64,000 nucleotides of DNA from positions 17,538 to 81,537 of the forward strand of contig VSNQ01000001.1 in assembly GCA_009774395.1 (NCBI GenBank), in the 5' to 3' direction. A model generated the notes under the pieces. That model was not told the DNA's origin. It searched no databases and was given only the letters and a program-made list of their open reading frames with translations. Positions 7,735 to 16,180 of the stretch are shown in pieces. The position numbers were made by a program, and so were the translations under genes. The DNA comes from Lachnospiraceae bacterium (GTDB taxonomy: Bacteria; Bacillota; Clostridia; Lachnospirales; Lachnospiraceae). The stretch's first letter is position 1, and each line of letters starts with the position of its first letter.

Positions 7735-8912
7735 TGATTCACTCCCTCCAGAAACGCATCAAACTCATTTCCTATTTTATCCCAACGAAACTGCGATGAA
7801 AACTGATAAGCGTTTTCCCTCTTACTACTATATACCATTTTGTCAGAAATTACCATACCCATTTCTTCCATTAATGCATTAACTGTGTTTTTTGTGCACA
7901 AATATCCAGCATTGCCATAATTAACAGCTTCACGGATACCCGGTGAATCAAATGCAATGCTCGGCGTTCCGACACAGCCAGCCTCTGTAATAGGGATTCC
8001 CCAGCCTTCACGAATCGAAGGAAAGACCAAAGCCCAAGCACGGCTCAACAGTTCCAGTTTTTTTTCCTCAGAAACATATCCCCAGCTAATAATATCGCCT
8101 TTTATTCCGCTTTCTAAACGGTTGTCCTGCACATCTTCCCATATAAGAGAATATTTCTCACATATCGGCATTAAGTTATTGTTGACATATTCTTGGTCTT
8201 TCTTGCCAATTATCCAGAGTTTCGCATTGGGATATGTTTTTTTTATTTTGGCAAGCGCGTTTACGGCAACGTTAATCCCCTTATAGGGCGAATAACGTCC
8301 AGCATAGATAAAAGTTGGCGCTTTCTCCTTTTCGCACCACTGTTCCCGTTTCCATGGCGTGAAAAATACCCCATTGTGAATGACTTTTATTTTATCCAAA
8401 TAATACCCTCTTGATACCAGTTCATCTCTTGTTGACTCCGAAACCGTAATTACAGGATCATTGCGGTTTAAGCGCAGGAAACTTTCTTCCAGCAGCTTCC
8501 CCATTTTACTTAACGGGAATTTCGCACTGTAATCCCAGATTTCTTTGGTAAGCTGATGAATATAGAAGATTCTTTTCTGCGGTGCTACCCAAAGCGGCGT
8601 GAAAAAACGGTGGGTATTGCATTGGTCAATTACGAAGTCGATATTGTCTTTATTTTTCTGATAAAACTGCATTGCTGCCAATATTACGGTTAAAGCATTG
8701 CCATGCCTAAGATAAGTTATGCCGTCTATTACTTCGCTCTCCGGCTGCCCCTCTCTTCGGGTCGCCAAATGATAAATGCGGTATTTGGTTTGATCTGCTC
8801 TGCTTAACATTTGATGCGTATGCACTTCAGCGCCTCCGGCATTGGGGGAAGTAATGTCACGCCATGAAAGAGCAAGTATGGTTGTTTTGGTGCTTTTCTT
8901 TATTTGTTTCAT
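7722..8912 (-). CDS. GT4-family glycosyltransferase
   Basis: A 396-residue GT-B enzyme. The N-terminal domain contains the acceptor-side loop GGAEVHTHQML (residues 26-36). The C-terminal domain starts near FIYAGRYSPYKGIN (about 206-219), and the nucleotide-sugar site is seen as FPSIREGWGIPITEAGCVGTP (around 317-338, written here across the E-x7-E motif). These are hallmarks of retaining GT4 transferases using UDP- or GDP-sugars in the cytoplasm. GAGGAG precedes the ATG by 5-6 nt. The upstream neighbour is a toxin-antitoxin-like module ending in a hairpin at 8950-8977, so this gene may be the first of a new transcript or be read through from it. Confidence 0.87.
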   Translation of the reverse strand: MKQIKKSTKTTILALSWRDITSPNAGGAEVHTHQMLSRADQTKYRIYHLATRREGQPESEVIDGITYLRHGNALTVILAAMQFYQKNKDNIDFVIDQCNTHRFFTPLWVAPQKRIFYIHQLTKEIWDYSAKFPLSKMGKLLEESFLRLNRNDPVITVSESTRDELVSRGYYLDKIKVIHNGVFFTPWKREQWCEKEKAPTFIYAGRYSPYKGINVAVNALAKIKKTYPNAKLWIIGKKDQEYVNNNLMPICEKYSLIWEDVQDNRLESGIKGDIISWGYVSEEKKLELLSRAWALVFPSIREGWGIPITEAGCVGTPSIAFDSPGIREAVNYGNAGYLCTKNTVNALMEEMGMVISDKMVYSSKRENAYQFSSQFRWDKIGNEFDAFLEGVNQCHY

Positions 8913-8934
8913 TATAGCTCCTCTCTGCGTAATA

Positions 8935-8977
8935 TAAAAACAAAATCGTAACAGTTCAGATAACCCATTGAACTGTT
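8935..8977 (-). terminator. intrinsic terminator of the GNAT toxin operon
   Basis: On the minus strand a perfect 9-bp stem (AACAGTTCA at 8977-8969 pairing with TGAACTGTT at 8958-8950) closes a 10-base loop. It overlaps the stop codon of the GNAT gene and is followed by a T-rich tail, ACGATTTTGTTTTT. That is the form of a rho-independent terminator. The stem also contains the GTAACAGTTCA string found in nearby palindromic repeats. Confidence 0.6.
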
Positions 8978-9480
8978 AGTTCATTTTCTGTTTCCAGAAA
9001 TGTCACTATACCGCCACCCAGATACTGTATCTCTTTAATTTTATCCCAAGCAAGTTTGAGAAGTTCTGCCCCTGTGATGTCTGTTTTGTCATTCTCTGAA
9101 AAATTTTTACCGAGCTGGGCAATAAGGTATGCCGACATAGTGTATGTATCTGTACTTTCATCCAACTCACTAATCCGCAACAGTTTTCTTTTCGTGGTAT
9201 TGCTCACTGTTTCACCCCTAACTGTCAACGGCTTTAATGCAAGTGTAAAATATCCAAGCAGCCTGACATCCTCTGCTGAAACTACAAGATATGTGACGGA
9301 CTGATTCTTTTTTGTGAATTCTATGGCACTCTTTTTCAAAAATCGCTCCAAATCCGGATTCTTCGGACAGGAAAAACCGGAAAGCAATTCAGCAAGTGCT
9401 GGCTCTCCGGCTTCTTCATCATTTCCTAATGCCAAATACTCACGGATATTGATCGAAAAAAACTTATCATTTCCTGCCAT
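8956..9480 (-). CDS. GNAT-type acetyltransferase, probable toxin of a toxin-antitoxin pair
   Basis: A 174-residue protein with GNAT-like layout: VTYLVVSAEDVRLLGYFTLA (residues about 60-79) corresponds to beta strands leading to the acetyl-CoA site, and a compact C-terminal part ends in TVQWVI. It is preceded by a small gene (9467-9673) whose stop overlaps its start by 14 nt, the usual order of antitoxin then toxin. GGAG lies 7-8 nt before the ATG. Known GNAT toxins such as TacT and AtaT acetylate aminoacyl-tRNA, but that activity is only inferred here. The pair is flanked by its own promoter (9733-9761) and terminator (8935-8977), so it is an independent unit among glycan genes. Confidence 0.7.
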   Translation of the reverse strand: MAGNDKFFSINIREYLALGNDEEAGEPALAELLSGFSCPKNPDLERFLKKSAIEFTKKNQSVTYLVVSAEDVRLLGYFTLALKPLTVRGETVSNTTKRKLLRISELDESTDTYTMSAYLIAQLGKNFSENDKTDITGAELLKLAWDKIKEIQYLGGGIVTFLETENELTVQWVI

Positions 9481-9673
9481 TTTCTTTCTCCTTTATTTTC
9501 ATCTTCCGCAACCACATCATTTCCCTTAATTCTGATTCTCCCTTTATCTCTTTTGCGGCTACGGGTATATGAGCAGGTCGGTTTTTGGCAGATTCTTCAA
9601 TCGCATTGACAAACATCTCCACCTGTTCCTTGCCAGAAATGACAAAATTCTTTGTAATACTTGACGTTGCCAT
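9467..9673 (-). CDS. small antitoxin-like protein
   Basis: A 68-residue protein beginning MATSSITKNFVISGKEQ. The start at 9673 is favoured over a longer frame reaching 9718 because a near-perfect Shine-Dalgarno, GGGAGGTG, lies about 6 nt upstream of this ATG. The predicted helices and the charged C-terminus (MKIKEKENGRK) are typical of small antitoxins. It overlaps the GNAT gene by 14 nt. I do not recognise a named antitoxin family such as DUF1778; the assignment depends on gene order, size and overlap. Confidence 0.65.
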   Translation of the reverse strand: MATSSITKNFVISGKEQVEMFVNAIEESAKNRPAHIPVAAKEIKGESELREMMWLRKMKIKEKENGRK

Positions 9674-9732
9674 AATAAACACCTCCCTTGTTAGTATAGT
9701 TCTTCTGCTACAATTCATACTTCTCTATCTCT

Positions 9733-9761
9733 ATTTTATTATTTTATATCGACTAATGCAA
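9733..9761 (-). promoter_or_regulatory. sigma-A-type promoter for the toxin-antitoxin module
   Basis: On the minus strand TTGCAT (-35, 9761-9756) is separated by exactly 17 bp from TAAAAT (-10, 9738-9733). The predicted transcript would start near 9726, giving a leader of about 50 nt before the ATG at 9673. It is the clearest promoter in the left half of the window. Confidence 0.6.
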
Positions 9762-9884
9762 CAAAACCTTTATGAACTTTTAATATACTGCGCGGCAAAA
9801 AATTCTGCATTGTTGTTAATAGGCTGATGAGGAAGTCATAACCGTTATGATGGGAACCATGTAAACGCTGAAACGAAACTCCTC

Positions 9885-11111
9885 CTACGCCAAAAACATC
9901 TGCGATTCCTGCCGCAGCAATAATTCGAGGAAGCCTATTATACCTGCTGCCAGCAATATTACATACCCAAGCGTGATTACTGCTTTTCCGCCATGTGCTT
10001 GTGTCCATTCTTTCAGGCGTTCTGCCATAATCGCAAGCGTTGCCGCTGCACCGACTAGGATAAAAATACCCATGCGGTTCCAATAAATAACATGACATCC
10101 TATATACTCTAGCAGCAGATTAAGTCCCTGTACATTGGCAATGACAATCACTAAAATATCGATCCAGCCAAGCCATGCAATCCGCTTATCCCCTTTTTGC
10201 CCATAGAAAAGGGAACACATTTTCCAAAGAAATCCTATGGTAAACAGAAATCCCATTGTATTTAGTCCGTTTTCGCCACTAACGGAAAAATCAATATCAT
10301 ACTTCAGCCTTAAATCGCTAAGCCGGTCAATTACATGATAGCGCATCGGCATAAGCATATCAAGAAGGCGCAAGCCCTCGCCTTGTGCCATTTGCAGGCT
10401 GTCTTCCACTTGATAGACATACAAAGAGGAAACAAGTGCGCCTTCTATTATGCTTAAAATCACCAACGGAAGGAAATACCCCAATAAATGTTTCGCCGCA
10501 TACCAATCCTGTCTATGCAGTATAAGAACACCAAACAAAAGAATTGTCATAATACTGATTCTAACATCAACAAACGGCGCAATGCATACCAACAGCAAAT
10601 AACCTTTTCGGTATCCATTCTCGGTCTGCTTTTGATAAATCAGGTCATAAAGCATACCCAATAACAGTGGTGCAAGGAAGAAATTTGCTGTTATTAACTG
10701 TCCCTCTCCGCGGTCTACATGAAACGGCAGAAACGCTGTTAAAACAGCAATGCCCGTTGCTATAGGAAGAGATATTTCTAATTTCTGCAAAAACCAGTAC
10801 ATAGCCGCAGATATCATAAAAAAAGAACCAATATAGTAAACATTTATTCCTGTCCAGAAATTTTGGAAGACCGTTCCAAGCACGAACATTACCAAACTCT
10901 GCAGATTGTACTCACACGCCTCTAATATATTGACTTCAATTACACCATGATTCGCCGTTAACACGCGGACAAAATAGTCCATTGACTTATTTGCGTCTAT
11001 TGAAATCAGGGGATTCCTTCCCTGTCCATAGCAGACCATATATATTATCACTGCAATACCTGTAACAGCCATTACCAGGCAATATTGCTTTACTTTGTCT
11101 GAAATCTTCAT
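9885..11111 (-). CDS. multispanning membrane protein, apparently truncated
   Basis: A 408-residue protein with about 10-11 hydrophobic segments. It resembles the membrane half of its 693-residue upstream neighbour: both have an extracytoplasmic loop after the first helix, a later GLNTMGFLFTIGFLW-like helix, and a YWNRMGIFI helix that matches RNYNRMCILI in the neighbour. It stops just where the neighbour begins its soluble C-terminal domain. The 210-bp gap that follows contains the promoter of the toxin-antitoxin module, so the 3' end may have been lost when that module arrived. AGGAGG lies about 6 nt before the ATG. Such proteins are often polyprenyl-phosphate-sugar-dependent (GT-C type) glycosyltransferases, but no catalytic residues are clear. 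Confidence 0.65.
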   Translation of the reverse strand: MKISDKVKQYCLVMAVTGIAVIIYMVCYGQGRNPLISIDANKSMDYFVRVLTANHGVIEVNILEACEYNLQSLVMFVLGTVFQNFWTGINVYYIGSFFMISAAMYWFLQKLEISLPIATGIAVLTAFLPFHVDRGEGQLITANFFLAPLLLGMLYDLIYQKQTENGYRKGYLLLVCIAPFVDVRISIMTILLFGVLILHRQDWYAAKHLLGYFLPLVILSIIEGALVSSLYVYQVEDSLQMAQGEGLRLLDMLMPMRYHVIDRLSDLRLKYDIDFSVSGENGLNTMGFLFTIGFLWKMCSLFYGQKGDKRIAWLGWIDILVIVIANVQGLNLLLEYIGCHVIYWNRMGIFILVGAAATLAIMAERLKEWTQAHGGKAVITLGYVILLAAGIIGFLELLLRQESQMFLA

Positions 11112-11121
11112 ATACAGCCTC

Positions 11122-13203
11122 CTAAAATTGTTGTTCTATCTCTGCCTTTATCTTTTCTAGTTCCTCCGTTGTATACTGCTTACGCAATTCCTCATTATAT
11201 GCTGCCATTGAATAGAAAAACCGTCTATTGTCATTACATACCAATGGTTTTCCTAAATATTGTTCCAATGCTTCTAAAAGTTCTGTATAGGAATCATCAT
11301 AATACAGCAATGTATCCACATAAATACCATCAATATGATATGCACCCGTAAGGAGTAAAAAGTCTTCTATATTATTTAACTCTTTAATCGCATTTTTCCA
11401 AGTTGTACCTTTATGACCTGTTGCATAACTCCAACTGGTTGTTTTCGACAAAATTGCAGGAACTGCTAGTTCATATGCCTGTCCATATTCCTCCATTAAA
11501 ATGCCGAAATACATATCATCAATTGTCAGCGGCAGTTCCAAAATCATACCACCTTCCGGAACTTGCGCTTCCACAGCCTGCATATACCGCTGCCATTCAT
11601 CATACTCTGCTTTTCTCTGCGAATACGGCGGAACACCATACTGTGTTTTATATACAAAATAAGAAGGAACAGACAGTATCAGCCCAAATATACTTAGAAT
11701 ACCTAACCCTGCGTATCCTGCTCTTTTAAAAGCCTTTTTACTCCAACTTGCCGCGATTGCAAAGCAGTTTTCCAACAGTATCGCAAATGAAATCAGGGAA
11801 AACACCGCAATCAATATGCACATTCGATTATAATTGCGGATGCCTGTCATTACGTACATCGCAATGAGGGACGCCAATCCGCCTTTTATTGCAACGATTG
11901 TCATAAAGCCGTTTAAAAGACCACAGATTCTTAATATTTCCTTTTTCTTATCCTGTTGTAATGTACTATGATTATTTTTTTGATACGAAAAGATATGAAG
12001 CAGGGAATATAAATAGCCAATTCCTGCCAGTACGCCATTAATTGTATAATCGCCCTGATCCAAATCAACCAATCGTTCTAACGGCTGGTTTACAGACGAT
12101 ACAAAATTGTTTGGCGCAGGCAGTAACATATTCACAATTCTAAGCGCACCCATTTCAACCGACATCCAGCTACGCCCGTCATATGTGCCCAAATAATCAG
12201 TATATTTTTTCAAAATAAGAAACAATATGCCGCCAACGCCTATTATACCGCCCAGCGCAATATAAACTGTACGAATTGTAATATGCAGCGTTACTTTCTT
12301 AACCAGCAGACCAAATACTGCAAGGAATAAAATAGCACATAACAATAAAATCAGAAAAAATTTCGCCTTTAGTGATACTACTAACTCCTGATATCCCATA
12401 CTTGCAAGCATTTTCGGCAATGTATAGACTGCAATCCCCGCAATAACCGCTGCAATGCCAAATATTACAATTCCTATGTGCTCCACATGCTTTGACACAA
12501 ACAGAACATACAACCCAACAAACGCTAATAAAAGCAGGATTAAAAATGCATAGTAAGCGGAGTTTATCCCTGCAAAAAGCATTACAGCACCCGCAAAAAT
12601 ATAATCCATGGTATTAAATATTGGTTTGTTACCAATTAAGTGCCTTTCAGTAAACATCTGTTCTTCATTGCTGCGCATTAACTTTATTATCCAATAGCAG
12701 ACCAATGGAATGTAGAAACAAGCACTATATATCATTAATTGGGTATTGGCATACATTAAAAAATATGCTGAATCTGCATAAGCAATCGCCGCAATCATAG
12801 CAGGAAGATCATGAATTTCCAATTTTATGCAGACAATAAACATAGCAACCGCCAAAAGCAGAATATTTAAAATTGTATGAAGATTGATTCCAGCTTCTAC
12901 GCTGCCCGTTATTTTCCAAAAAAGATAAATCAATGGCATCGGTACACTAGAATCACCAAAGTTTCCAACATATTCATATAGATATGGTGCGCCATAACTT
13001 ACATTGACATGCGCAGAACCTCCCCGAACAAAATTGCTTGCTTCTAACAGCATTCCGACAGAATCATTGCGATACCCCGTTAAAGGAACATTGATATCCA
13101 CTCCCCACATTCTCCAACAAGACAATGTAATAATCAGTGTAAAAAGTATTGTACACAATCCATATATAAGATGTGTCTTGTTTTTCGCTGCCCATTCTGC
13201 CAT
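11122..13203 (-). CDS. large membrane protein with C-terminal extracytoplasmic domain (GT-C-like)
   Basis: A 693-residue protein. One N-terminal helix (about 12-30) is followed by an extracytoplasmic loop rich in Asn and Gly, some 12 further membrane segments to about residue 500, and a soluble C-terminal domain of about 180 residues with many aromatic residues. This is the layout of YfhO- and GtrII-like proteins that use polyprenyl-phosphate sugars to decorate surface glycans. GGGGG lies about 8 nt before the ATG. It is 10 nt from the shorter homologue at 9885-11111 and close to a GNAT/FemAB-like gene. Substrate unknown. Confidence 0.65.
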   Translation of the reverse strand: MAEWAAKNKTHLIYGLCTILFTLIITLSCWRMWGVDINVPLTGYRNDSVGMLLEASNFVRGGSAHVNVSYGAPYLYEYVGNFGDSSVPMPLIYLFWKITGSVEAGINLHTILNILLLAVAMFIVCIKLEIHDLPAMIAAIAYADSAYFLMYANTQLMIYSACFYIPLVCYWIIKLMRSNEEQMFTERHLIGNKPIFNTMDYIFAGAVMLFAGINSAYYAFLILLLLAFVGLYVLFVSKHVEHIGIVIFGIAAVIAGIAVYTLPKMLASMGYQELVVSLKAKFFLILLLCAILFLAVFGLLVKKVTLHITIRTVYIALGGIIGVGGILFLILKKYTDYLGTYDGRSWMSVEMGALRIVNMLLPAPNNFVSSVNQPLERLVDLDQGDYTINGVLAGIGYLYSLLHIFSYQKNNHSTLQQDKKKEILRICGLLNGFMTIVAIKGGLASLIAMYVMTGIRNYNRMCILIAVFSLISFAILLENCFAIAASWSKKAFKRAGYAGLGILSIFGLILSVPSYFVYKTQYGVPPYSQRKAEYDEWQRYMQAVEAQVPEGGMILELPLTIDDMYFGILMEEYGQAYELAVPAILSKTTSWSYATGHKGTTWKNAIKELNNIEDFLLLTGAYHIDGIYVDTLLYYDDSYTELLEALEQYLGKPLVCNDNRRFFYSMAAYNEELRKQYTTEELEKIKAEIEQQF

Positions 13204-13234
13204 GCGTAAATCCCCCTAAACCGTATCCATTGCC

Positions 13235-14224
13235 CTAAAATTTCTTAATATATATCTTATTCAGTCCATACTGTGTTCCGAAACCCTCTTTAAATTCTGC
13301 AAGATGTTTATTTAAAATAGTTCCCTGCGCCTGTGTGCTTGTACCGAACGAAAAATAGCGAAATCCATGCGCTCTTGCCGTGCGGATTAACTCTGCATCC
13401 AAATAATTCATCGGAAACAATTTTAAACAATCTTGGTCTGCCGCTAAATACTGTGTATGAAACACCTGCCTGCCAAACAGGAATACCATGCTGGCTGCAA
13501 TCATCTGTTCCTTATTGTATACGCCATAAAATTCTACCAACTCCTTTAGGCGTTCCTCGTGAAATTCCAAAATTTCTTCTAAGGAATGCACCGGCTTTGC
13601 ATCAAATTTTTTAAGATTATCGCATAATAGTTGATAAAAACAACCAATTTCTTCCCTGCTTGCCAGTTTCCGAAATGTAAGTTTATTTTTTATAGCATAT
13701 TTATAATCCCGCCGCCTGCTGGATGTAAAGTTTGCAGCAATATCTTCTTGATAAGACGCAAAATCAATATAGCAGCTTAGTTCATCATAAGAAGTATAGC
13801 CTCTCTGAAATAAGAAATAATATAATAAATTATTATTTTGTTTGGAAAAAATATCACTGGTACATTTTAGCCGCGCTTCATAATACTGCTGCTGTTTGCA
13901 GTAATTCTCCAATGTATCCATTATAGCTTCGACATGACCAATATTATAAAAATTTTCTGCAATAACAATGCCGCCAAACGTGCTTCCGCTGTGTGCTGAA
14001 AAAATTTTCCTATCGCCCTCCACTATGGTACACGCCGGAATCACAGCGACAATCGTATTATCTCCTTTGTAGAGAATTATTGATGCATCTTGAAACCGGT
14101 CTTTATGATAATCTAAGAAATTTTTTGTTTGAAGAAATGTTCCATTGATGGAATGTTTCATTACAAAAGCATCCCATTTTTCTTTGTCGCTATTCTGATA
14201 TTCCTTTACTTTCAACTCTATCAT
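13235..14224 (-). CDS. GNAT/FemAB-like acyl- or aminoacyltransferase
   Basis: A 329-residue soluble protein resembling the CelD/BcsL and FemAB-like double-GNAT proteins. FTSSRRRDYKYAIKN (about 165-179) and FPMNYLDAELIRTARAHGFRY (about 268-288, quoted in part) are characteristic. The C-terminus, GTQYGLNKIYI, matches the final strand of FemX-like proteins. Such enzymes transfer acyl or amino-acid groups from CoA or tRNA to sugars or lipid-linked intermediates. Given the FdtA/FdtB pair nearby, N-acylation of an amino sugar is possible, but this is inference. AAAGGAT lies about 6 nt before the start. It lies 28 nt downstream of the ABC exporter gene. Confidence 0.7.
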   Translation of the reverse strand: MIELKVKEYQNSDKEKWDAFVMKHSINGTFLQTKNFLDYHKDRFQDASIILYKGDNTIVAVIPACTIVEGDRKIFSAHSGSTFGGIVIAENFYNIGHVEAIMDTLENYCKQQQYYEARLKCTSDIFSKQNNNLLYYFLFQRGYTSYDELSCYIDFASYQEDIAANFTSSRRRDYKYAIKNKLTFRKLASREEIGCFYQLLCDNLKKFDAKPVHSLEEILEFHEERLKELVEFYGVYNKEQMIAASMVFLFGRQVFHTQYLAADQDCLKLFPMNYLDAELIRTARAHGFRYFSFGTSTQAQGTILNKHLAEFKEGFGTQYGLNKIYIKKF

Positions 14225-14252
14225 ATGTTATCCTTTCAACAAGCTATACGCA

Positions 14253-16028
14253 CTACTCCCCAAGCCTCGACGCCGCCACCGCTGCGCCAAATATTTCCTG
14301 ATGCATTTTCTTTGTGATTTTGCCGTCTGCCACTTCATATATTGCATCACAGTTCTTAATCGTAGTAAGACGATGCGCTATTACAATCATTGTCCTTTGT
14401 CCATGAAGCCCATCAATGGCTTCCATAACTTCTTTTTCTGTTTCATTATCCAGTGCGGAGGTCGCTTCATCCAAAATCAATACTTGCGGATTTCGATACA
14501 ATGCTCTTGCAATACCAATTCTCTGCCGCTGCCCACCTGACAGTTTCACTCCTCTGTCACCGATTATAGTATGGGTTTGCTCTGGAAGCGAATCGACAAA
14601 CTGATCCAACTGTGCTTCTTTCATTGCCTGTTCGATTCGTTCGTCATCCACTTCATCTTCTGGTATGCCAAATGCAATATTCGCGCGAATTGTGTCATCC
14701 ATAAGATAAATTGTCTGTGGTATATAGCCAATACACTGATGCCAAGAATACATTTGCTTGCGAATATCCATCCCATCCACCGTTACACAGCCCGACTGTG
14801 GTTCTAAAAGTCCTAGGATAATATCTACTGCTGTTGTCTTTCCTGCTCCCGACGCGCCAATTAACGCAATCGAACTGTTTTTTGTTATCTGAAGATTGGC
14901 ATCCTGTAAAATCCATTGTTCTGATTCTGGATAGTGAAACGAAATATGCTCCATTTCCAATCTATTTTCCAACACAATATTCGCAGTATAATCGACTTCT
15001 TTCTGCTTCTGTTCCATTAATTGTGCAATCTCTGCCAAATCATGATAGACAGCATCTATTGCTGGAAGGTCAAACATAATTCCCCCCAAAAAGCCGGTAA
15101 TTCGGTTAAAAGAAGGCAGCATTCGGAATGCCGCAAACGCAAAAGCAGTTAAAACGGGAATAAACGATTCAAGATCTGCGCCAAACTGCAGTTTCACAAC
15201 CAAAATCAGCAGAATTCCGCAAATACACAAAGTTTCCATCAACGGTCGTGGAAGGAATTTCAACATAGACTGCTGTCTTTGCAAAACAGCAAACTGACCA
15301 TAATTATCTTCGTAGTTATGCACAAAAAATTTCTCGTTGTTGGCAACCTTTATTTCTTTGATTCCAGAAAATGCCTGCAATATCCATTTTGTCACCTGCA
15401 CATTTAATTCCCGATTGCGCTCTCCCTTCTGCACCAGCACCTTTTTATAGACAAGCGCAAAGAAAACTCCCGCTAAAACCACCATTACAGCTACTGCGAT
15501 AGTGGTTATAAAGTCAAGTGTAAATAAGAAAATGACCAAAGAAACACAAACACTAAATTCTGCGACAAACTGCAGCGCATTTAAAACAGCCGTAAAGAAT
15601 CCATTCACATCGGAAGTTACATTTCTTTGCAATTCTGCAACATTCTTAGAAACATGAAAAAGATAATTTTGATGCATATAGCTCTCCATCATCTTTACTG
15701 CAAGCCTTTTTTGATTATTAAAAACAAATCGGTACTGCAAATAATACACTAGTGTAATATATAAATTTTTTACAACATATATCGCAATTAATACGAATGC
15801 CAAAAACACCAGCATTTGCTTTGGATCGGTAAAACGTAACCATTCCATAAGCATCGTAAGATACCATTCTTTTTCTATATAAGATGGGTCAAGCGCAATA
15901 TTTACAATTGGCAGAATTGCCGAAACCCCCAGCAATTCTACAAATGCACTGATTAATATAATCACCAATAAAATACACAAATTTATTTTCTGTCTTTTGT
16001 CCAACACATAGTTAATTTTTTTCAGCAT
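14253..16028 (-). CDS. PglK-like ABC exporter (fused permease and ATPase)
   Basis: A 591-residue half-transporter. The ATG at 16028 is chosen over one 18 nt upstream because AAGGAG lies about 9 nt before it. Six membrane helices occupy about residues 15-310. The ATPase domain shows Walker A GASGAGKTT, signature LSGGQRQR, Walker B VLILDEATSALD and the H-loop IAHRLTT in the order expected. The Asp residues and the start LKKINYVLDKRQK resemble PglK and its relatives, which flip lipid-linked oligosaccharides. A second exporter of the same subtype is at 35702-37447, so two glycans or two lengths may be exported. Palindromes precede it at 16059-16161. Confidence 0.87.
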   Translation of the reverse strand: MLKKINYVLDKRQKINLCILLVIILISAFVELLGVSAILPIVNIALDPSYIEKEWYLTMLMEWLRFTDPKQMLVFLAFVLIAIYVVKNLYITLVYYLQYRFVFNNQKRLAVKMMESYMHQNYLFHVSKNVAELQRNVTSDVNGFFTAVLNALQFVAEFSVCVSLVIFLFTLDFITTIAVAVMVVLAGVFFALVYKKVLVQKGERNRELNVQVTKWILQAFSGIKEIKVANNEKFFVHNYEDNYGQFAVLQRQQSMLKFLPRPLMETLCICGILLILVVKLQFGADLESFIPVLTAFAFAAFRMLPSFNRITGFLGGIMFDLPAIDAVYHDLAEIAQLMEQKQKEVDYTANIVLENRLEMEHISFHYPESEQWILQDANLQITKNSSIALIGASGAGKTTAVDIILGLLEPQSGCVTVDGMDIRKQMYSWHQCIGYIPQTIYLMDDTIRANIAFGIPEDEVDDERIEQAMKEAQLDQFVDSLPEQTHTIIGDRGVKLSGGQRQRIGIARALYRNPQVLILDEATSALDNETEKEVMEAIDGLHGQRTMIVIAHRLTTIKNCDAIYEVADGKITKKMHQEIFGAAVAASRLGE

Positions 16029-16058
16029 AACTGCTCCTTGTGACATTCACAATATTAT

Positions 16059-16161
16059 ACTGGGCTGTCGCATTAAGGGAAATAGATACAAGATATTGTA
16101 ATACTGTATGGTATTTTATGCTATATCTTGTATAATCAAAGCCTATTGCGACAGCCCCAGT
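16059..16161. repeat. MITE-like palindromic element with GGGCTGTCGCA ends
   Basis: The outer arms are ACTGGGCTGTCGCAT (16059-16073) and ATTGCGACAGCCCCAGT (16145-16161), complementary except for one extra base. The inner arms, ATACAAGATAT (16086-16096) and ATATCTTGTAT (16123-16133), are perfectly complementary. About 103 bp in all, it lies in the gap between two minus-strand genes. The GGCTGTCGCA end recurs partially near 57563. It encodes nothing. A non-autonomous transposon remnant is likely, and a terminator is possible but there is no clear T-run. Confidence 0.6.
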
Positions 16162-16180
16162 AACTTTATCACTGTTTTCT

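Noticed and set aside
9739..10098. A 119-codon minus-strand frame overlapping the 3' end of the 408-residue membrane protein
   Set aside because: It overlaps a convincing membrane protein in another frame, has no ribosome binding site and no recognisable motif; composition is not protein-like.
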